Origin: Portulaca oleracea
Taxonomy: Eukaryota; Streptophyta; Magnoliopsida; Caryophyllales; Portulacaceae
Reading direction: 5' to 3'
Length of the DNA: 64,000 bases
Assembly (NCBI GenBank): GCA_029582165.1
Contig: CM055870.1
Span: 19,074,832-19,138,831 of the forward strand
Below are positions 35,706 to 48,349 of the stretch, one piece after another; within the stretch, counting starts at the first letter, position 1, and every line of letters starts with the position of its first letter. The translations under genes were made by a program, and so were the position numbers. The notes beneath the pieces are model-generated. The model saw nothing but the letters and a program-made list of their open reading frames with translations, was not told the DNA's origin and searched no databases.

Positions 35706-36787
35706 TTCCATTAACATGTTATATTATACATTTATACATAATTAATTAATATATATCCTGTATATGTTTTTTTTTAAAAAAGTTCATATTTCCCCCCCAA
35801 AATCTTAGAGGAATCAATTGACTCCACTGATACTGAACTAGATCCGCCCTTGCAGTTTAAACTCAAATGAGTTGTATGTCAAGATTTATGTATCATGACA
35901 TGGAATTTTGATTTCGAAATTCATCACTAGAAATTGAAATTCATCCCCAGAGTCAGCCATAAATATTCCATACACAAACAGGGGAGGGAAGGGGACTCTG
36001 CAATTACTCACCAAAAAGAAATCATTGGTTAGTTTTTGAGAAGGGTAGTTCTGTCTTTCCAATTTACTTTTGAGGGTATTTTTGGTAAGGACAATTATAC
36101 ATAACTTGACTCAAGATGGTTAATAATAATCTTGAATTGTCTATATTTTATATTTTGTTATCTTTCAATAATATTTACTCTAATAATTATGTATATTTAT
36201 CAATTATAAGAGTATAATACTTATAATTTAAAAAAAAAAGAGTATAATACTTATTAGGTAGGTCAAAAATATAAATAATAGCTAATTTTATCAATCACAG
36301 TAAAAAATACAAATTGTATGCATAGTTTTAAATTAATGGAAAATATAAATAAATAAATATTTTTATATTGTTTATAGGTTATAATAACCCTCAAAGTAAT
36401 GAAACATGTCTTTAACATGATTTAAATATACTACAATTAAATTTATGAGTGATTTATGTGAGATGCAAGATGGTTAAGAATCATCTTGCATCAAGATATT
36501 TATCATTTTGCTTGTGTTAAACCACATAAACCATCCGAGAAAAATATGTCCAAAGCGTTGACTAATCGGAAAAAGTACGCATTTAGTTAGTAAAAATTAG
36601 GTTGGGTAGTTAACATTTTTCAAATATAATGGTAAAATCTTCATTTCTCAAAACGTTGGGTGAGGCATGTGTTATTAGTTTGATATAGAATGTTTAGACG
36701 TACCTTCATCTTTAATTTATACAAAACTAACTTGGGAAAAAAAAGGATTTTGAAAAAGCTAATGTCTTGATTGATAGCTATCAACCT

Positions 36788-37035
36788 AAGGGAGCGTTTA
36801 ATAGGAAATTTTCTCGAGGAAAATTTTCCATATGAAAGTCTTCCATGGGAAATATTTCCTCAGGAAAAATTTCTCTTAGCCCCGCTAAGGGAAATTTTCC
36901 CTAGTAAAATATAGGAAGTGATGGATCCATCGTAAAAACTTTCACAATGTCTACCTACATCCAAACAAAGAAAAATAAGTCAACTCGGTAAAATTGACCA
37001 TTTCCCGGGGGATTTTAACCAACCAAACGCACCCC
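36788..37035. mobile_element. MITE, family shared with 52568-52813
   Basis: Starts GGGAGCGTTTAATAGGAAATT and ends AACCAACCAAACGCACCCC. It shares GGGAAATTTTCCCTAG, GATGGATCCA and AAGTCAAC blocks with 52568-52813, which lies in the opposite orientation. Target duplication not clear. Confidence 0.75.
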
Positions 37036-40000
37036 AAGATTTTTCTAAACGAAAATGATATGAGTATTGGGCCAAGACACCTTTTAAGTCTTGTCCTATG
37101 AAATTAAATCATATGATTGAATTCTCTTGCTATAATTGCATAAAGTTATACATGATATGAGTATTGGACCAAAAATTACCAAAATTTAACTTTTACTCAA
37201 CTACTTTAACCCTTGAATTTTACACATGGAAATTATTGATTCAATGAGGGTATCATTTATATTCATTAACTAATACTTGCTATTAAAAATAATATCAAAA
37301 ATTATAAAAAATACCAATTTATTAGAACATAAGACATATTAAAAAATATTTTGAGACAAGACGGGTATTATTTTTCTAAAAATGTACTAAAATCTTCGAG
37401 AACACAATCCTGACCCGGTGACCCCCGTTGCACCTTATATATTGACTTTTGAATGGGCCAGAACACGTATCCGGAAAGAATAGATGACAAAAAAAAAATT
37501 AAATAAATAAATCAGGCGTTGCGCTTAATGCCCTTATCCTTCCGTATAAAAAAAGCCCCCCAAATTGTGACAAGAATTATTCTAGCATTAGAAAATGGAA
37601 ATGCGAAGACAAAAGGCAAAGAACAAATAAAAGCGGTGTGAGGTAGGCCGCATCACCCTGCAGTTAGCAGACCAAATAGGCTATGCCACTCACTCTATTT
37701 GTGGACGGCGCCAAGTTGCCTATTTCTGTACTTTTCAAGGGACCAAACCTCCCTCCCTCAATTGTAATGTGTTACTGTTCACCTATCACCCTCAGTCCTC
37801 ACCCAAATTTGTGGTACTAATGTACCTTTTTAATCTACGGATATAACCATCAGTGTATTCAGGTCCATCACCCATTGTGCTTTTCAATAGTTTATTTATT
37901 ATCATATTGAATGCAACTTCTCATCTTGCCAAGGGTTGGCCCAAAGTGTCAACTAGGTACTCGTTATTATGCTAACATGTATACCATAGAAGTAATAGTT
38001 AATCTCCTCTTCCAACCTCCCAGTCCCACAAGGTTTATGGGGTTGGTTGGGGTGTAATATGGTTAAAATTTAAAAAGTGTGGTGGATCATGGAAAGTTAC
38101 GGTGGAATGTAGAATGTTGTGTTAGAAATAATTTTAAGTGGATTGATAACTTGGTATAACTTTTAATAAAAAAAATTAAATAAAAATTCAAATGATAAAT
38201 TGTGGTGGAAATTGGAAAGTTATGATGAGATATGGAACCACAACCAACCAACCGTATGAAAAAACGGAGCCATTCATGTTCATAGGGAAAAAATTCTTAC
38301 GGTAGTTACAAATCTGGACATAGATGAAATATAAAATTGATAGACCATCTTTGTCATTGGTAACTTCGGTGAACAACTAATCATCAATTGTCTTCGACTT
38401 GTAAAGTTTATTGAATAAGAGTTTAGTATGCTGACATGTTTACTCTTCCTAAAAGAAAAAATGCTAATGGTTGTGAGATTGTACCCCCCGGAGTCATTGG
38501 CAACAATGAGTGCATGATGAAGTTTTGCGATAATAAAGTTCAAGAAGATGGATGAATGGAAAGATTCATGTTTTTTTTTGCTTGCTTAACTTTTACATAT
38601 TTTTATGATTAAATTTATATATCATTTAGGTATATATGTTCATTATATGCGTGTTCTAGACGGATGTATTTGGATAGCGTGAGTTTATCGCTCATTGCAA
38701 AAATAAATTGGATTATTTTTTTCGCTATCTTTAAATGAATCGATATTGAAGATCTAAGAAGGTTGATTCTTGTATTTAATTATTGATTATGATTGTTTCA
38801 ACTTTGGTTCTCAAGATTCGATTTTTTTCATTTAATTAAATAATGAATCATGTGAGATCGTTCTTTTTTATATCTTTATTATTTACAGTATTAAATATCG
38901 ATGCCCAACCGATCCTCAATTAAAATAGAGGAAAACCAAGTTAGTAAATTACATATGATAAGAAGTTTTATTTTTGTTTTTTATCTTTAATTTCACGAAA
39001 ATATATATTTAAAAAATATTTTGCGTCAAGACTTATATTATCATCTTAATTATAGATTGTCACTACCATCAACGTACATCAAAAATTTTAATTTGATGAC
39101 CTTGATCAAAATTACATTTAATTATATACATTTTAAGGCTATGCTCAGTAAACTCAACAATTTGGATAGTGAATAATAGTTAGCAGCTCAATCGACTGGT
39201 AGTTCTCATTTAACAATTAGCAAGTAGCCGTTAATGTGAGTATTCGAAGAAAATAGTAAATTCAATGGTTGAATTAGCTTATTACTTAAATTAGTATATA
39301 AAAGTATATGTACTTTCCAAAGATAAAAAAATTTCATAGCATTTTTTGGCCAAAAGATTGAAATAATGTTTCAAACGTTAAACATTAATTTTATTAACTT
39401 TCAGGAAAAGATGGTTGAACACTAACTTATCGAAGAATAATATTTGTCTTATTAGAACTTTGACTTTGTCAAAATAACATTATGACAAACATTATATATT
39501 GCCATACACGATTTAATAAGTATGAACACAAGGATGAAACATTAATCTTGAAATGTTTGGTTTTCTTCTGCAAAAATAAATTATCAACAACTTTTTCTAT
39601 AATTCAAAGTCTGAACATGCTAAAGAGTTTATAACAACAATGCAAAAATAATGATAACAACAACATGACAGTCATAAAAAAAACAAAAATATCACAACAA
39701 ATACACCTAAAAATGAGAAAACAGAATTAATCCCAGTTGCATATATGATAATGATATCATATCTTCACACCATTTTCTAAATTTATGCCTTTCTTTTTTG
39801 TTCGTTTAGGGGATCATTTTACGTTATGTAAATTCTAATAAATTTTGGTTGGAAAAATTTTTAAAAGTGAAAATTTTAGATATTTTACAAAACATATAAC
39901 AAATTAAACAAGCATTGCACATTATCTGAGTTATCAATTTTATTTTTTTTTTTCCAATATGTTACAAAATTTTGAGAAAGGTGAAAAATTCTATAACTAT

Positions 40001-40300
40001 ATTTACGCACCTTTCTAGCTTGCTTTCTTTCACATAAACCTTGATCCCCAAGGAACACAAAAGACCAAACCCTAACACTCCTTTAAAATAAAAAATAATA
40101 ATAAATACAAAAAAAATAAAATTATAAAAAGGGAGCCCTCGGCCACTATCCCATTTTTCTGCCCCTCCCTCTCCATTCTCTCCACCTCTGTCCACCCTTG
40201 ATTACCCCATTCTTTCACTGTTGGTTGGACTCATTTTTGCACAGAAACAGAAAACAAAGGCACAGCACACCCTCTGAGTCTGTCACTCAAAATCAATCAT
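37036..40300. other. intergenic, AT-rich, MITE debris, no gene seen
   Basis: No gene is supported. At 38040-38270 there is a MITE-like segment with GGTTGGTTGGGGTG at the left and CAACCAACCAACC at the right, with GTGGTGGA-type inner repeats. At 39134-39480 there is a degraded relative of the MITE at 53175-53566 (shared AAACGTTAAACATTAATTTT-like and TTTGACTTTGTCAAAA phrases). A TATA-like TTATAAAAAG at about 40118 lies upstream of the next gene. Confidence 0.5.
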
Positions 40301-40341
40301 CATTCATCATCATAAACCCATCACCATAACCACAACCAAGG

Positions 40342-41091
40342 ATGAAACTCAACAAAAGCAAAGGTAAAGTCCATCCTTCCCCTTCTTCTTCTTCTTCTTC
40401 TTCTTCTTCTTCTTCTTCTTCTTCTTCAGTTTGTCTGCTGGTAAACCCAGACCCAATATCATCCCTGAACCATCTTCTCCCAGCGGCCATTTTGACCTTA
40501 ATCTCGGTTCTGTCTCTCCAAGACCGGGAAGTTCTAGCGTACATGATCACCCGCTCCCTCAACTCCTCCCCTTCCCCTTCCCCTTCCCCTTCCCCAGCTA
40601 CTGCTCGTCTCGACAAATCGAAAAAGCCCAGGAAATGTTCCGATTGCCAGTCAGGGTCAGGGTCAGGGCCTCACAAATCACCTCGATTCGAGTGCGAGTG
40701 TTTTGAGTGCTACACTGCGTATTGGTTCCGATGGGACTCTTCCCCAAACAGGGAGCTCATCCACCAAGCCATTGAAGCCTTCGAAGACCACCTCGCTAAG
40801 TCTGAGCAGCCCAAGAAGACCCACAAAACTCGCCGGAGATCAGACAAACACAACCCTGTCCACCCCTCCTCTCAGGAAAAACCCCCGGAAATTCAACAAA
40901 CTCCGGCCGATGGTTGTGTAGGAGACAAGGAACAAGAGAGAGAAAGGGAGGAGGAGGATGGAAGCCATGGAAAGCAGCAACAAGAACAGCAGCAGCAGCA
41001 GCAGCATAAGGGATTGGCGAGGAAGATGCTGCCGGATGTCATTGGCTTCTTCAATTCCCGTTTATGGAACCTTTGGAGTCCCAATGTCTGA
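40342..41091 (+). CDS. plant protein of unknown function with Cys-pair region
   Basis: Single exon, 249 aa. In order: a Ser run (about residues 13-29) from a (TCT)n microsatellite; a hydrophobic LLPAAILTLISVL (46-58); an S-P repeat (74-85); a conserved-looking core from KCSDC (about 97) through RFECECFECYTAYWFRWD to LIHQAIEAFEDHL (about 150); a basic and acidic low-complexity part; a Gln run (about 213-224); and an end GLARKMLPDVIGFFNSRLWN. The two Cys clusters may bind metal. Similar proteins with FECxCFxCYxxYWxRWDxSPNRE exist in plants, but I know no function. The first ATG after an AC-rich leader was taken as the start. GC-rich codons contrast with the AT-rich flanks. Confidence 0.83.
   Translation: MKLNKSKGKVHPSPSSSSSSSSSSSSSSSVCLLVNPDPISSLNHLLPAAILTLISVLSLQDREVLAYMITRSLNSSPSPSPSPSPATARLDKSKKPRKCSDCQSGSGSGPHKSPRFECECFECYTAYWFRWDSSPNRELIHQAIEAFEDHLAKSEQPKKTHKTRRRSDKHNPVHPSSQEKPPEIQQTPADGCVGDKEQEREREEEDGSHGKQQQEQQQQQQHKGLARKMLPDVIGFFNSRLWNLWSPNV
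40385..40428. repeat. (TTC)n microsatellite coding for poly-Ser
   Basis: About 14 TCT/TTC units inside the coding region; the length of the Ser run should vary between individuals. Confidence 0.95.
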
Positions 41092-41379
41092 ATTTAATTT
41101 ATTTCTTCTCTCCATTAAACTCCAGGGATTTAGGTTGGTAAACAATTAATTATCGTTAGTGGTTGTAAAAGATACAATGGTTTATGTGTTGTTTTGTGTC
41201 TTCACCTTTGTATGTATTTCAACTAGTCTGGCTCCTCCAATTTTGGTCATTTTTGCTTGATATTGAGCTTCAGTATTCAATTGTTACCATTTTTGGTTTT
41301 GCCATTTGTTTCAATTTAGCAATCTTCTCTTTGCTTTCTTATGGTTCATTCTGTAAATCTAAATAATTATAAATTGATG

Positions 41380-41645
41380 TTGAGGGTTGTGTAACTGGTA
41401 GGATGCAGTAAATATTAGGTGCCACTAAACTTTTATAAGGTGGAATTGCGATTCGATTAGTTGCGTTAGATTATGGTGGGTTGTGGTAAGTTGCGGTGTG
41501 GTAATTGGAAATCTTTGAGATTTTAATAATAAGGTAAATAGTAGATTGTGGTAAATTGCTGCGAGTTACGTAGATTGCGGCAGTAGGTTGCGGTAAATTG
41601 TGGTGCGATAATTTAAGATACCGCATAAAAAACGGTGCCTGGAGA
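41380..41645. repeat. MITE fragment of the 49499 family
   Basis: GTGGTGGGTTGTGGTAAGTTGCGGTGTGG-type repeats (in short pieces) end in ACCGCATAAAAAACGGTGCC, close to the ACGGTACCGTATAAAAGAA end of the MITE at 49499-51299. The other end is not clear. Confidence 0.5.
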
Positions 41646-41798
41646 GAATGTTTTATATGAACCATGGGCCCTTATATGAAAAGTGTGATGGTGAAATACG
41701 AAATTTACATAGATGATTGCAACTTATCAATGAAAGTCAATAAGTCATAATATAAAGTTCAAGTTTCCGAACAGCGAAAAACATGTTTCTTAAAAAAT

Positions 41799-42362
41799 GA
41801 ACTAATTAGGTTTTTACCTCTTTAAGTTTTGAGAAAATAGGATTTTACCCTCCAAATTTCAGAAATTAGGTTTACCCTCCTACCTTAACTTTAAACTAAG
41901 TAATAAATTTCCATCTTACATTTGGATTAAAGATTAAATACATCATTTTCAGATGAAGTTAGTTTTTACATTAATGTGAACTGACCAAATGTCCTCCATT
42001 TAAAAATCCATTTGCACACGTGACAAATTAAACTCATCCCACCCTTCCTCATTTTCGTTCAATATCTGAGTTCCCATTCTTTGATTCATCCAGTGTTTTG
42101 AGTAGGACAACCTTAACGACATGAAAGGAGAGACGACACTTTGTTATTCTTTTGGGAGGGGTAAATATATATTTTGTTACTTTTAGTTAGGGTCATCTCA
42201 GACTTTTTACGTCCTTCTACAGGGGTAGTTTTGTCTTCCACCGGAAAAAGGGTAAAATAATTATGAGTTCAAACTTGAGATAGGGTAAACCTAATTTCCA
42301 AAACCTGGAGGGTAAAATCCTACTTTCTCAAAACGTCAAGGGGTAAAAATCTAATTAGTTCC
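41799..42362. mobile_element. MULE-type MITE with about 95-bp inverted termini
   Basis: The left arm (41799 to about 41890) GAACTAATTAGGTTTTTACC... pairs with the right arm (about 42268-42362) ending ...CTAATTAGTTCC. Flanking 9-mers TTAAAAAAT (41790-41798) and TTAACAAAT (42363-42371) match 8 of 9, fitting a MULE target duplication. Non-coding. Confidence 0.8.
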
Positions 42363-42849
42363 TTAACAAATTAATTTCAAGCGCGAACAAGCACAGGCAT
42401 CGGTTGAAGTCAAGCTTTCGCAAGTCCGATTTTGACCATCTATTGTTGTCCCTTTTCTTTTATTGTTAATTTGTTATCTAGATGATGGGAAAAATTTTCA
42501 ACATATTAATCTATTATCTCTGTCACAATTTGTTTGTCACATTAACAAATTTTTCCTTCCCCCTTTGTTTGTCATTTTCAAAATTTCAAAAGTCATCATT
42601 CCAATATTACCTTTTTAGACCAATTTATTGTCATTATAACTATTTTTTCCATTTTTTTGCTTGTAATTTATACAATTTCAATAATCGTCATTCTAATTAT
42701 ACCTCAAACTATCAAGGTTAATATCAGACTAAGAATTTAAGACATTTAGTGATGAGTACCAACTTCCTTGAGAGATTCACCCCAAATTTGTCCTTAACTT
42801 CGAAACTGAGTTGTTAGTATATATATTTTTAGATATTTTTTCCCCAAGG

Positions 42850-43320
42850 CTTCTAGAATATTCGTTAGCTCCCCCCCAACCCCACCCCCGGTAATGATGA
42901 TTGGAAGGATACTAGAACATCGGAGTGCCGCAAGAATCGAGGAGTCCCAATCAAGTCCCAGCTCCCCAACGGAAGTGGTACCAAAAATGTGTAAGAGACA
43001 CTGTTGATATTTCTAGACTACATCAGTCAACCCACTAGGAAATCCCATTTTATGCATAACCTATTTCAAAACCTCATTCTGGGTTGTCATAGGCAGTCTT
43101 CATATCAAGTTTTCATGACACATTTCCTAAAATCAGAACATTTTTTCGTTCTATGAAAAATTTCACGTGTAAAATAATGATATTGTCGGTTATGAGTCTG
43201 GATGGGATAAAAGCATTCTAATTTCCGAAATGATATGGGGCGAGAAAGGCTTTAGTCTATTGGCTAAGTTCTTTAAAACAAATTTGTACAGGACATTACA
43301 TAAGGTTATCGATCTAAACC
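42850..43320 (-). pseudogene. decayed LINE reverse-transcriptase fragment
   Basis: On the minus strand from about 43305: FRSITLCNVLYKFVLKNLAN, RLKPFSPHIISE, then after a shift AFIPSRLITDNIIILHVKFF, then LDMKTAYD, and finally VSYTFL. These fit the plant LINE order (YRPISLCNVxYK, ANRLK, SAFIPGRxIxDNI, DMxKAYD, TTSYSF). Frameshifts and stops break it. It ends before the catalytic FADD region. Confidence 0.8.
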
Positions 43321-43453
43321 CTATGACTGAGGTAGGGAATTTTGTTTTTGAATGAGGGCAATAATGGTCTTATTGACAAAATGTAGTCAATAAAACCCTT
43401 AGACAAGCCTTTAACAAATTGAATGATGTCATTACCAAAAGTATGCCAAAATC

Positions 43454-44816
43454 TAGACCTGGCAAAATTGGCCCGAGGCTTGCTTTGAAATGACCCGACC
43501 CAAACCTAAACCGACCACCAAAACATTGAACCAACGAAGACCCAAGACTCTATAATGAACCGCCCTAAAACTGAACCGAACCTATGACCCGATTTAAACA
43601 AACACCGAAGTAGATCTGAACTGACATAAACCCGAACCGACTCAACGTTGAACCGAGCATGACCCGCGAAAATTGAACCAAACAAGACCCAACCCAAACC
43701 CAAATTGTACCTGAACCGAATGTTGACCCGATATAGATCCGCACCGAAGTAGAAATAGACCGACCTCAACCTGAACCGACTCAAACCCGACAAAAATGAC
43801 CCAAACCCGAATCAGCTCAAACTTTAATTATACCCGAACCTAAGCAAATTCAAACATAAACAACTCAAATCGACCCAAACTAATTCAAACCTAAATTTTT
43901 AATGACAGTATGATACAAATCTCGGCAATGGAATGAGCGAATGTCTAGCAAAATCCTTCGTATCACTGAATATGAAAACATGACCTTAGCCAACGGAATG
44001 AGCGAATATCTAGCCAAATCCTTCATATCACATAAACAAATATAAAATCAGGAGATAGATGCTTAATAAACATTAGCTTGTAATCGTGCAGAAAAGAACT
44101 AGCTTATGTTATTATGTTCGTAGGTACATCCACTTTGTTGTATATTTGATTTTTAATACTCTTAAATTTCAAATTCAAACATTCATGAAAATCATACCAC
44201 AAGCCTATATTTTGAAATAATGCTAATGTTGTTTCCAGATAGCTAGTAAAAAAATATTCAAAATTGGTCCATTAAGTAATGATAAGTTTAAGTCAATTAG
44301 TATTTTAACTTTTTATTTTAGACAGTTATTTTTTCATGTGACTCTTACCCAATTTCAATTATACTTGACCAAAATCTTAGTCAACTTGAGGTTGACCCAA
44401 CCAAAATCTTTGGACGACCAATGGTTGACTTGACCCAAATTTTACTCGACTTGAGGTTGACTCGATCTGAATCTCACTCGACCCGACATTGACCTGCCCT
44501 GAATCTTACTCGACCCTATGTTGACCCGACCCGAATATTAGTCGACTTGAGTTCACCAGACCCGAGGTTGATCTGGACCATTGAACCCATAGGTGACCCG
44601 ACCCATAGCTGAACTGATCCAAAGCACCGCAACCTAGCGTTGAACCGAACCGAACCTTACCCGCACCGCGTTCAAACCATATGGGTTGACCCGGACTTTG
44701 CCCCAACTCGAACTTTACCCAAACCCATACCCAACCCAAATTATAGTGACCCAAACACACCCGAGCCAACCTATCCCAACCCATACCCGATCCAATGGAC
44801 CCATTTGCCAGGTCTA
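43454..44816. mobile_element. hAT-like element filled with GGGTCGGGTT-type repeats (copy 1)
   Basis: Begins TAGACCTGGCAAAATTGGCC and ends ATTTGCCAGGTCTA. Flanking 8-mers CCAAAATC (43446-43453) and CCAAAACT (44817-44824) match at 6 of 8, acceptable for an old hAT. The interior is nearly all variants of GACCCGAACC on the plus strand, plus a short AT-rich core. No transposase. Copy 2 (49781-51269) is in the opposite orientation. Confidence 0.7.
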
Positions 44817-44824
44817 CCAAAACT

Positions 44825-45550
44825 TGTAATAAATGACAGCATGCATGGCCAAGAAATTTATAAGGGTGGATTTGAATGTTGTTCAAGAGATTTTTAAGGG
44901 TGGATTTGAAATAGAGATACAAATACTCACATCTCCTCACCTAACAAAGGTTGTTGTAGGGTTGGATTCATCGCCACTACACCCACCCTGTCAATCCCTT
45001 TCAGTGCTCTATCTCAGCTATCAGGTGGCCGGAGACAAAGTGAATAGGTCCATGTGTTTCATGAGAATGGGATGATGGTAGCTGTCTTGGTGAGTTGGAG
45101 AGTCTTTTTAGTAATTTGCTTTGTGGTAGAAATAGGAGGCACTTTGGTCATCCTCCCTAAGATCCTCTATTTTGGCCATCAAGAACGAATATGACTCCTG
45201 GGAAATTGGCCATCATGAACCAGTATGACTCACAGTTTTCCCACATCGTCATCGTACTCACCATCTTCCTAGGCTTTTCGGATCACACCTTCACATTTTA
45301 GGTGATGTACTCACATGCTCACAGCCTCACATCTTCTCAAACTCGAAGGTCTCCTTACTTTCCCACCATGCCTCGGCCTCCATTCAATATTAATGGTCTC
45401 TAATAATGGATTCAAGTAAGTTCGAGTTTAGAATCTTCTTGGTTTTCATTCAAAAATGAATCTTTCTCACTATATAATTTTTTTTTGTCTCTAGTAGACT
45501 CTTTTGACTATAAATTATAAATATATAATTTTACCAAAAGTTACAATACT
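44825..45550. other. intergenic, no gene seen
   Basis: Short open frames only. TTCCCACATCG at 45239 resembles a plant snRNA upstream element, but no TATA or snRNA follows. Confidence 0.4.
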
Positions 45551-45991
45551 AAAAAAAAAAGGGAAATTGGAATCTAATAAATCAACCTTTTAGGGTGCTT
45601 TGATCTAACGAACAAACCTTGAACTTTAATATTAGACGAACTGACCTTAACACCTTATTGTTTTCAACGAACCGCCACCGAGTCCAACTCGTCGGAAGTA
45701 TGACGTGGCGGCGGTGCTTGCTTATGTGAAAGGTGTTTTAGCAAAAAAAAAAAGAAAAGAAAAAAAAAGTCATACTCCTTTTTACCGAGTTGGATGAAAT
45801 AATCCAACATATTCCTTTTAATAAAAATTCAACCTCAACCTCTCTCTCTCTCAAACCCCCCCAGGCCCCAGCCCCAGCCCCAACCCCGACCCCATCCCCC
45901 CCCACCCTAACCTCTCACTTTCTCTCTCAACCTCCTCCCTTCCCCCTCCATTTTCGACCACCACCGAACCACCGTTGCCATCACCGTCACC

Positions 45992-48322
45992 CAGTGGCGG
46001 ATCCAGGATTCAAATTCAGTGGAGTCAACAATGATTTGCTAAAAACAATTTAAATTTAACAGTACTAAAAAGCTTAAATGCAAATAAAATAGCGAATTTA
46101 TATTAATCATGAAAATGGTATTAAATAGAAATAAAAACCTAATAGTCGGATCGACGATCATGCATCTTCTTGAAAAGGTCAATGATATCTTCATTGGATA
46201 CTTTTTGGAAGACGTCATCCTCAAAATAAGTAATAACAACATCATTTAAAAACTCATCGGACATTCTATTGTGTAAATTGATCTTGATAAGCTTCATCGC
46301 TGAAAATACTCTCTCAACTGTTGCGGTGGAAACCGGCAAAATCAAAGCCAACTTCACTAACAAATATACACGACGGAAGCTCAAATGCAAACCTGTCTCA
46401 ACCAGCTTCATTGAAAGCCCAATAGTCCCTTTCAAATTAGAGAATCTTTCATCATCTTGTACATGGTTGATGAAGTTATTGAGATCATCTCGAAGCCTCT
46501 CCAAGCCCCACACATCAAAATCTGAGGGATACAATTCAGCTATTCTAAGTAGTTTTGTTTCATCAAAATCGCTGAATAAGCGAGCGGGGTTAAGACATGC
46601 TACACCAAGAAGCAATTCGATGCTTGCCTCGGGAAAGCGGCTATTGAGCTCTTGCATTTGCATATCAATAATGGAGTAAAACACATCAACACGATAATGA
46701 TGTTCATAAGTCAATGTGGAAGCTCTACGACTTCCCCTTTGCCCAAGGAAAACATATAAATCATCCATACTAGGAATCACAATATCATGTTTTTCACCAA
46801 ATGCATTCACCATTGTAATCAAAGAATCTCATCCACTTTCTCTTGTCTTTTGCAAGCGTTCCTTAGCCGTAGCAAGTAATGACATAGCATTAACAATGTC
46901 TTGATCCCTTCTTTGTAAGGATTTACTTAGTTTATTTGTAATGCTCAAGACCAACCTCATGAAAAGTACTAAGAAAACAAACTGAAATGATCGCATGTTG
47001 TCCAAAATACCTTTGGCCTTGACTCTATCTTGCCAATAAGTTGAATGATCTCCAATCGCTTCAAGCACAGATTTCATCGGACCAAACATGAGTATAACAT
47101 TAAAAAATGACTTATAATGTGAGCCCCAACGAGTGTCCCCAGGTCTAGCTAATCCAAGCTCTTGATTCAAACCTCGCCCGATTTGAGTTTCTCCTATTTG
47201 CAATGCTTCTTCAAGTTCTTGTGCTTGCTTGTCTCTAAATTGACCCCTGCATTTATAAGAACCTCCAATCACAATTAACATGAATTGAACTAATTCAACC
47301 AACCATCCAATATCATCATTACCATGTGCAACAGTAACATTAGTCAACTGGAGTTGATGAGCAAAACAATGTATATAATGGGCTGATGAACAATCTTCCA
47401 GAATTAAGCTTCTAAGACCATTAATATGACCACGCATATTACTAGCCCCATCGTAGCCTTGTCCTCGTATTCGAGAAGGACTCAAAGATAAATTAGAAAG
47501 TATTGAATAAATACTTTTCTTCAAAGACAATGAACAAGTATCACTGACGTGCTCAACACCAACCAAATGCTCCTTGACAGCCCTCGTGTCACACACATAC
47601 CTCAAAATAAGTGCCATTTGTTGCTTACAAGATACATCCCGTGACTCATCAACTAATATTGAAAAGTATCAATCTCCAAGTTCTCCAAGAATACCCTTTA
47701 TAGTTTCCTTAGCACAACAATTCACAATTTCTGTCTGTATGCCATGGCTAGTCATACAAGCATTCCCCGATGAATTTTTCAATATAATACTTCCAACATT
47801 TTCATTTTGTTTGGCAAGAAACTCCAAAGTAGTAAAAAAATTTCCTTTTCTACTTGAAGATTCACTTTCATCGTGGACGCGAAAAGAACTTGCTTGATGC
47901 AAAAGTAATCTTGCCACATCAATTGAAGCATTAAATCGAACTCGATTCTCACTCTTCTTCTGGTCAGATTGTTGCTTCAAGGCACTTCGAATAGATTGAT
48001 TTTGTCTCATAAGGTCTTGACAACGTTTTGCACATTGGTTATGCTCACTATTTGTTGTACCAACCTGAACATCAAGCCGGTTCTTCCGATTCCAACCTTG
48101 AAATCCTTTACTTGTAAAAGAATCGCCTCCACCTTGGCCTCATGTAGCATCATTCTTAAACAAGTAGCAACACAACAAAATGCAGCATCTTTTTGTACGC
48201 TATATTCTAGCCAATTACCATAGTCATCAAACCATGAATTATTAAATCGACGCATGACTCCAAATATATCAGTTTGAGGAAAATCATGATCTCGGGGTTG
48301 ACATGGACCTTTTAGGATATAC
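45992..48322 (-). pseudogene. hAT transposase (TTF zinc finger/DUF4371 type), truncated and frameshifted
   Basis: The 3' terminus CAGTGGCGGATCCAGG at 45992 is a Tip100-type hAT end. Minus-strand coding begins abruptly at about 48320 with YILKGPCQPRDHDFPQTDIF, MRRFNNSWFD and WLEYS (TTF-type finger region), continues with DSFTSKGFQGWNRKN (shifted, after a TGA), NQSIRSALKQQSD, a DESRDVS block, RIRGQGYDGASNMRG (47430 region), HCFAHQLQL, GDTRWGSHYKS, and the C-terminal dimerisation part (PVSTATVERVFSAMKLIK, NRMSDEFLNDV). At least one frameshift and TGAs at about 47666 and 46823-46828 break it. The 5' end and its inverted terminus are missing. Confidence 0.9.
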
Positions 48323-48349
48323 GCCCCACGATGCCATGACCACCGCCAC

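Larger units (their letters stand above)
31366..35852. mobile_element. possible Tip100-type hAT composite carrying an F-box pseudogene
   Basis: Left end CAGAGGCGGATCTAG (31366) followed by AGTGGAGTTAACAA; right end, reversed, CAAGGGCGGATCTAG (35852) followed by AGTGGAGTCAATTGA. Both fit the CAGnGGCGGATC termini of Tip100-type hATs, also seen at 45992. No 8-bp target duplication is visible (CTCGAAAT versus CAGTTTAA), so they may be two separate element ends. Between them lie an F-box pseudogene, MITEs and tRNA-like boxes, but no transposase. Confidence 0.4.

Noticed and set aside
40293..40616. Minus-strand frame with a poly-Glu run
   Set aside because: Antisense shadow of the Ser-coding (TTC)n in the gene at 40342-41091.
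44506..44940. Minus-strand 144-codon open frame rich in Gly, Trp and Ser
   Set aside because: Produced by the GGGTCGGG-type repeat inside the hAT-like element; the same artefact appears at 49777-50127 and 43506-43793.
45239..45250. TTCCCACATCG as a plant snRNA upstream sequence element
   Set aside because: No TATA box at the required distance and no snRNA sequence downstream.
46269..46679. Plus-strand 136-codon frame
   Set aside because: Antisense of the hAT transposase C-terminal region, which has family motifs on the minus strand.
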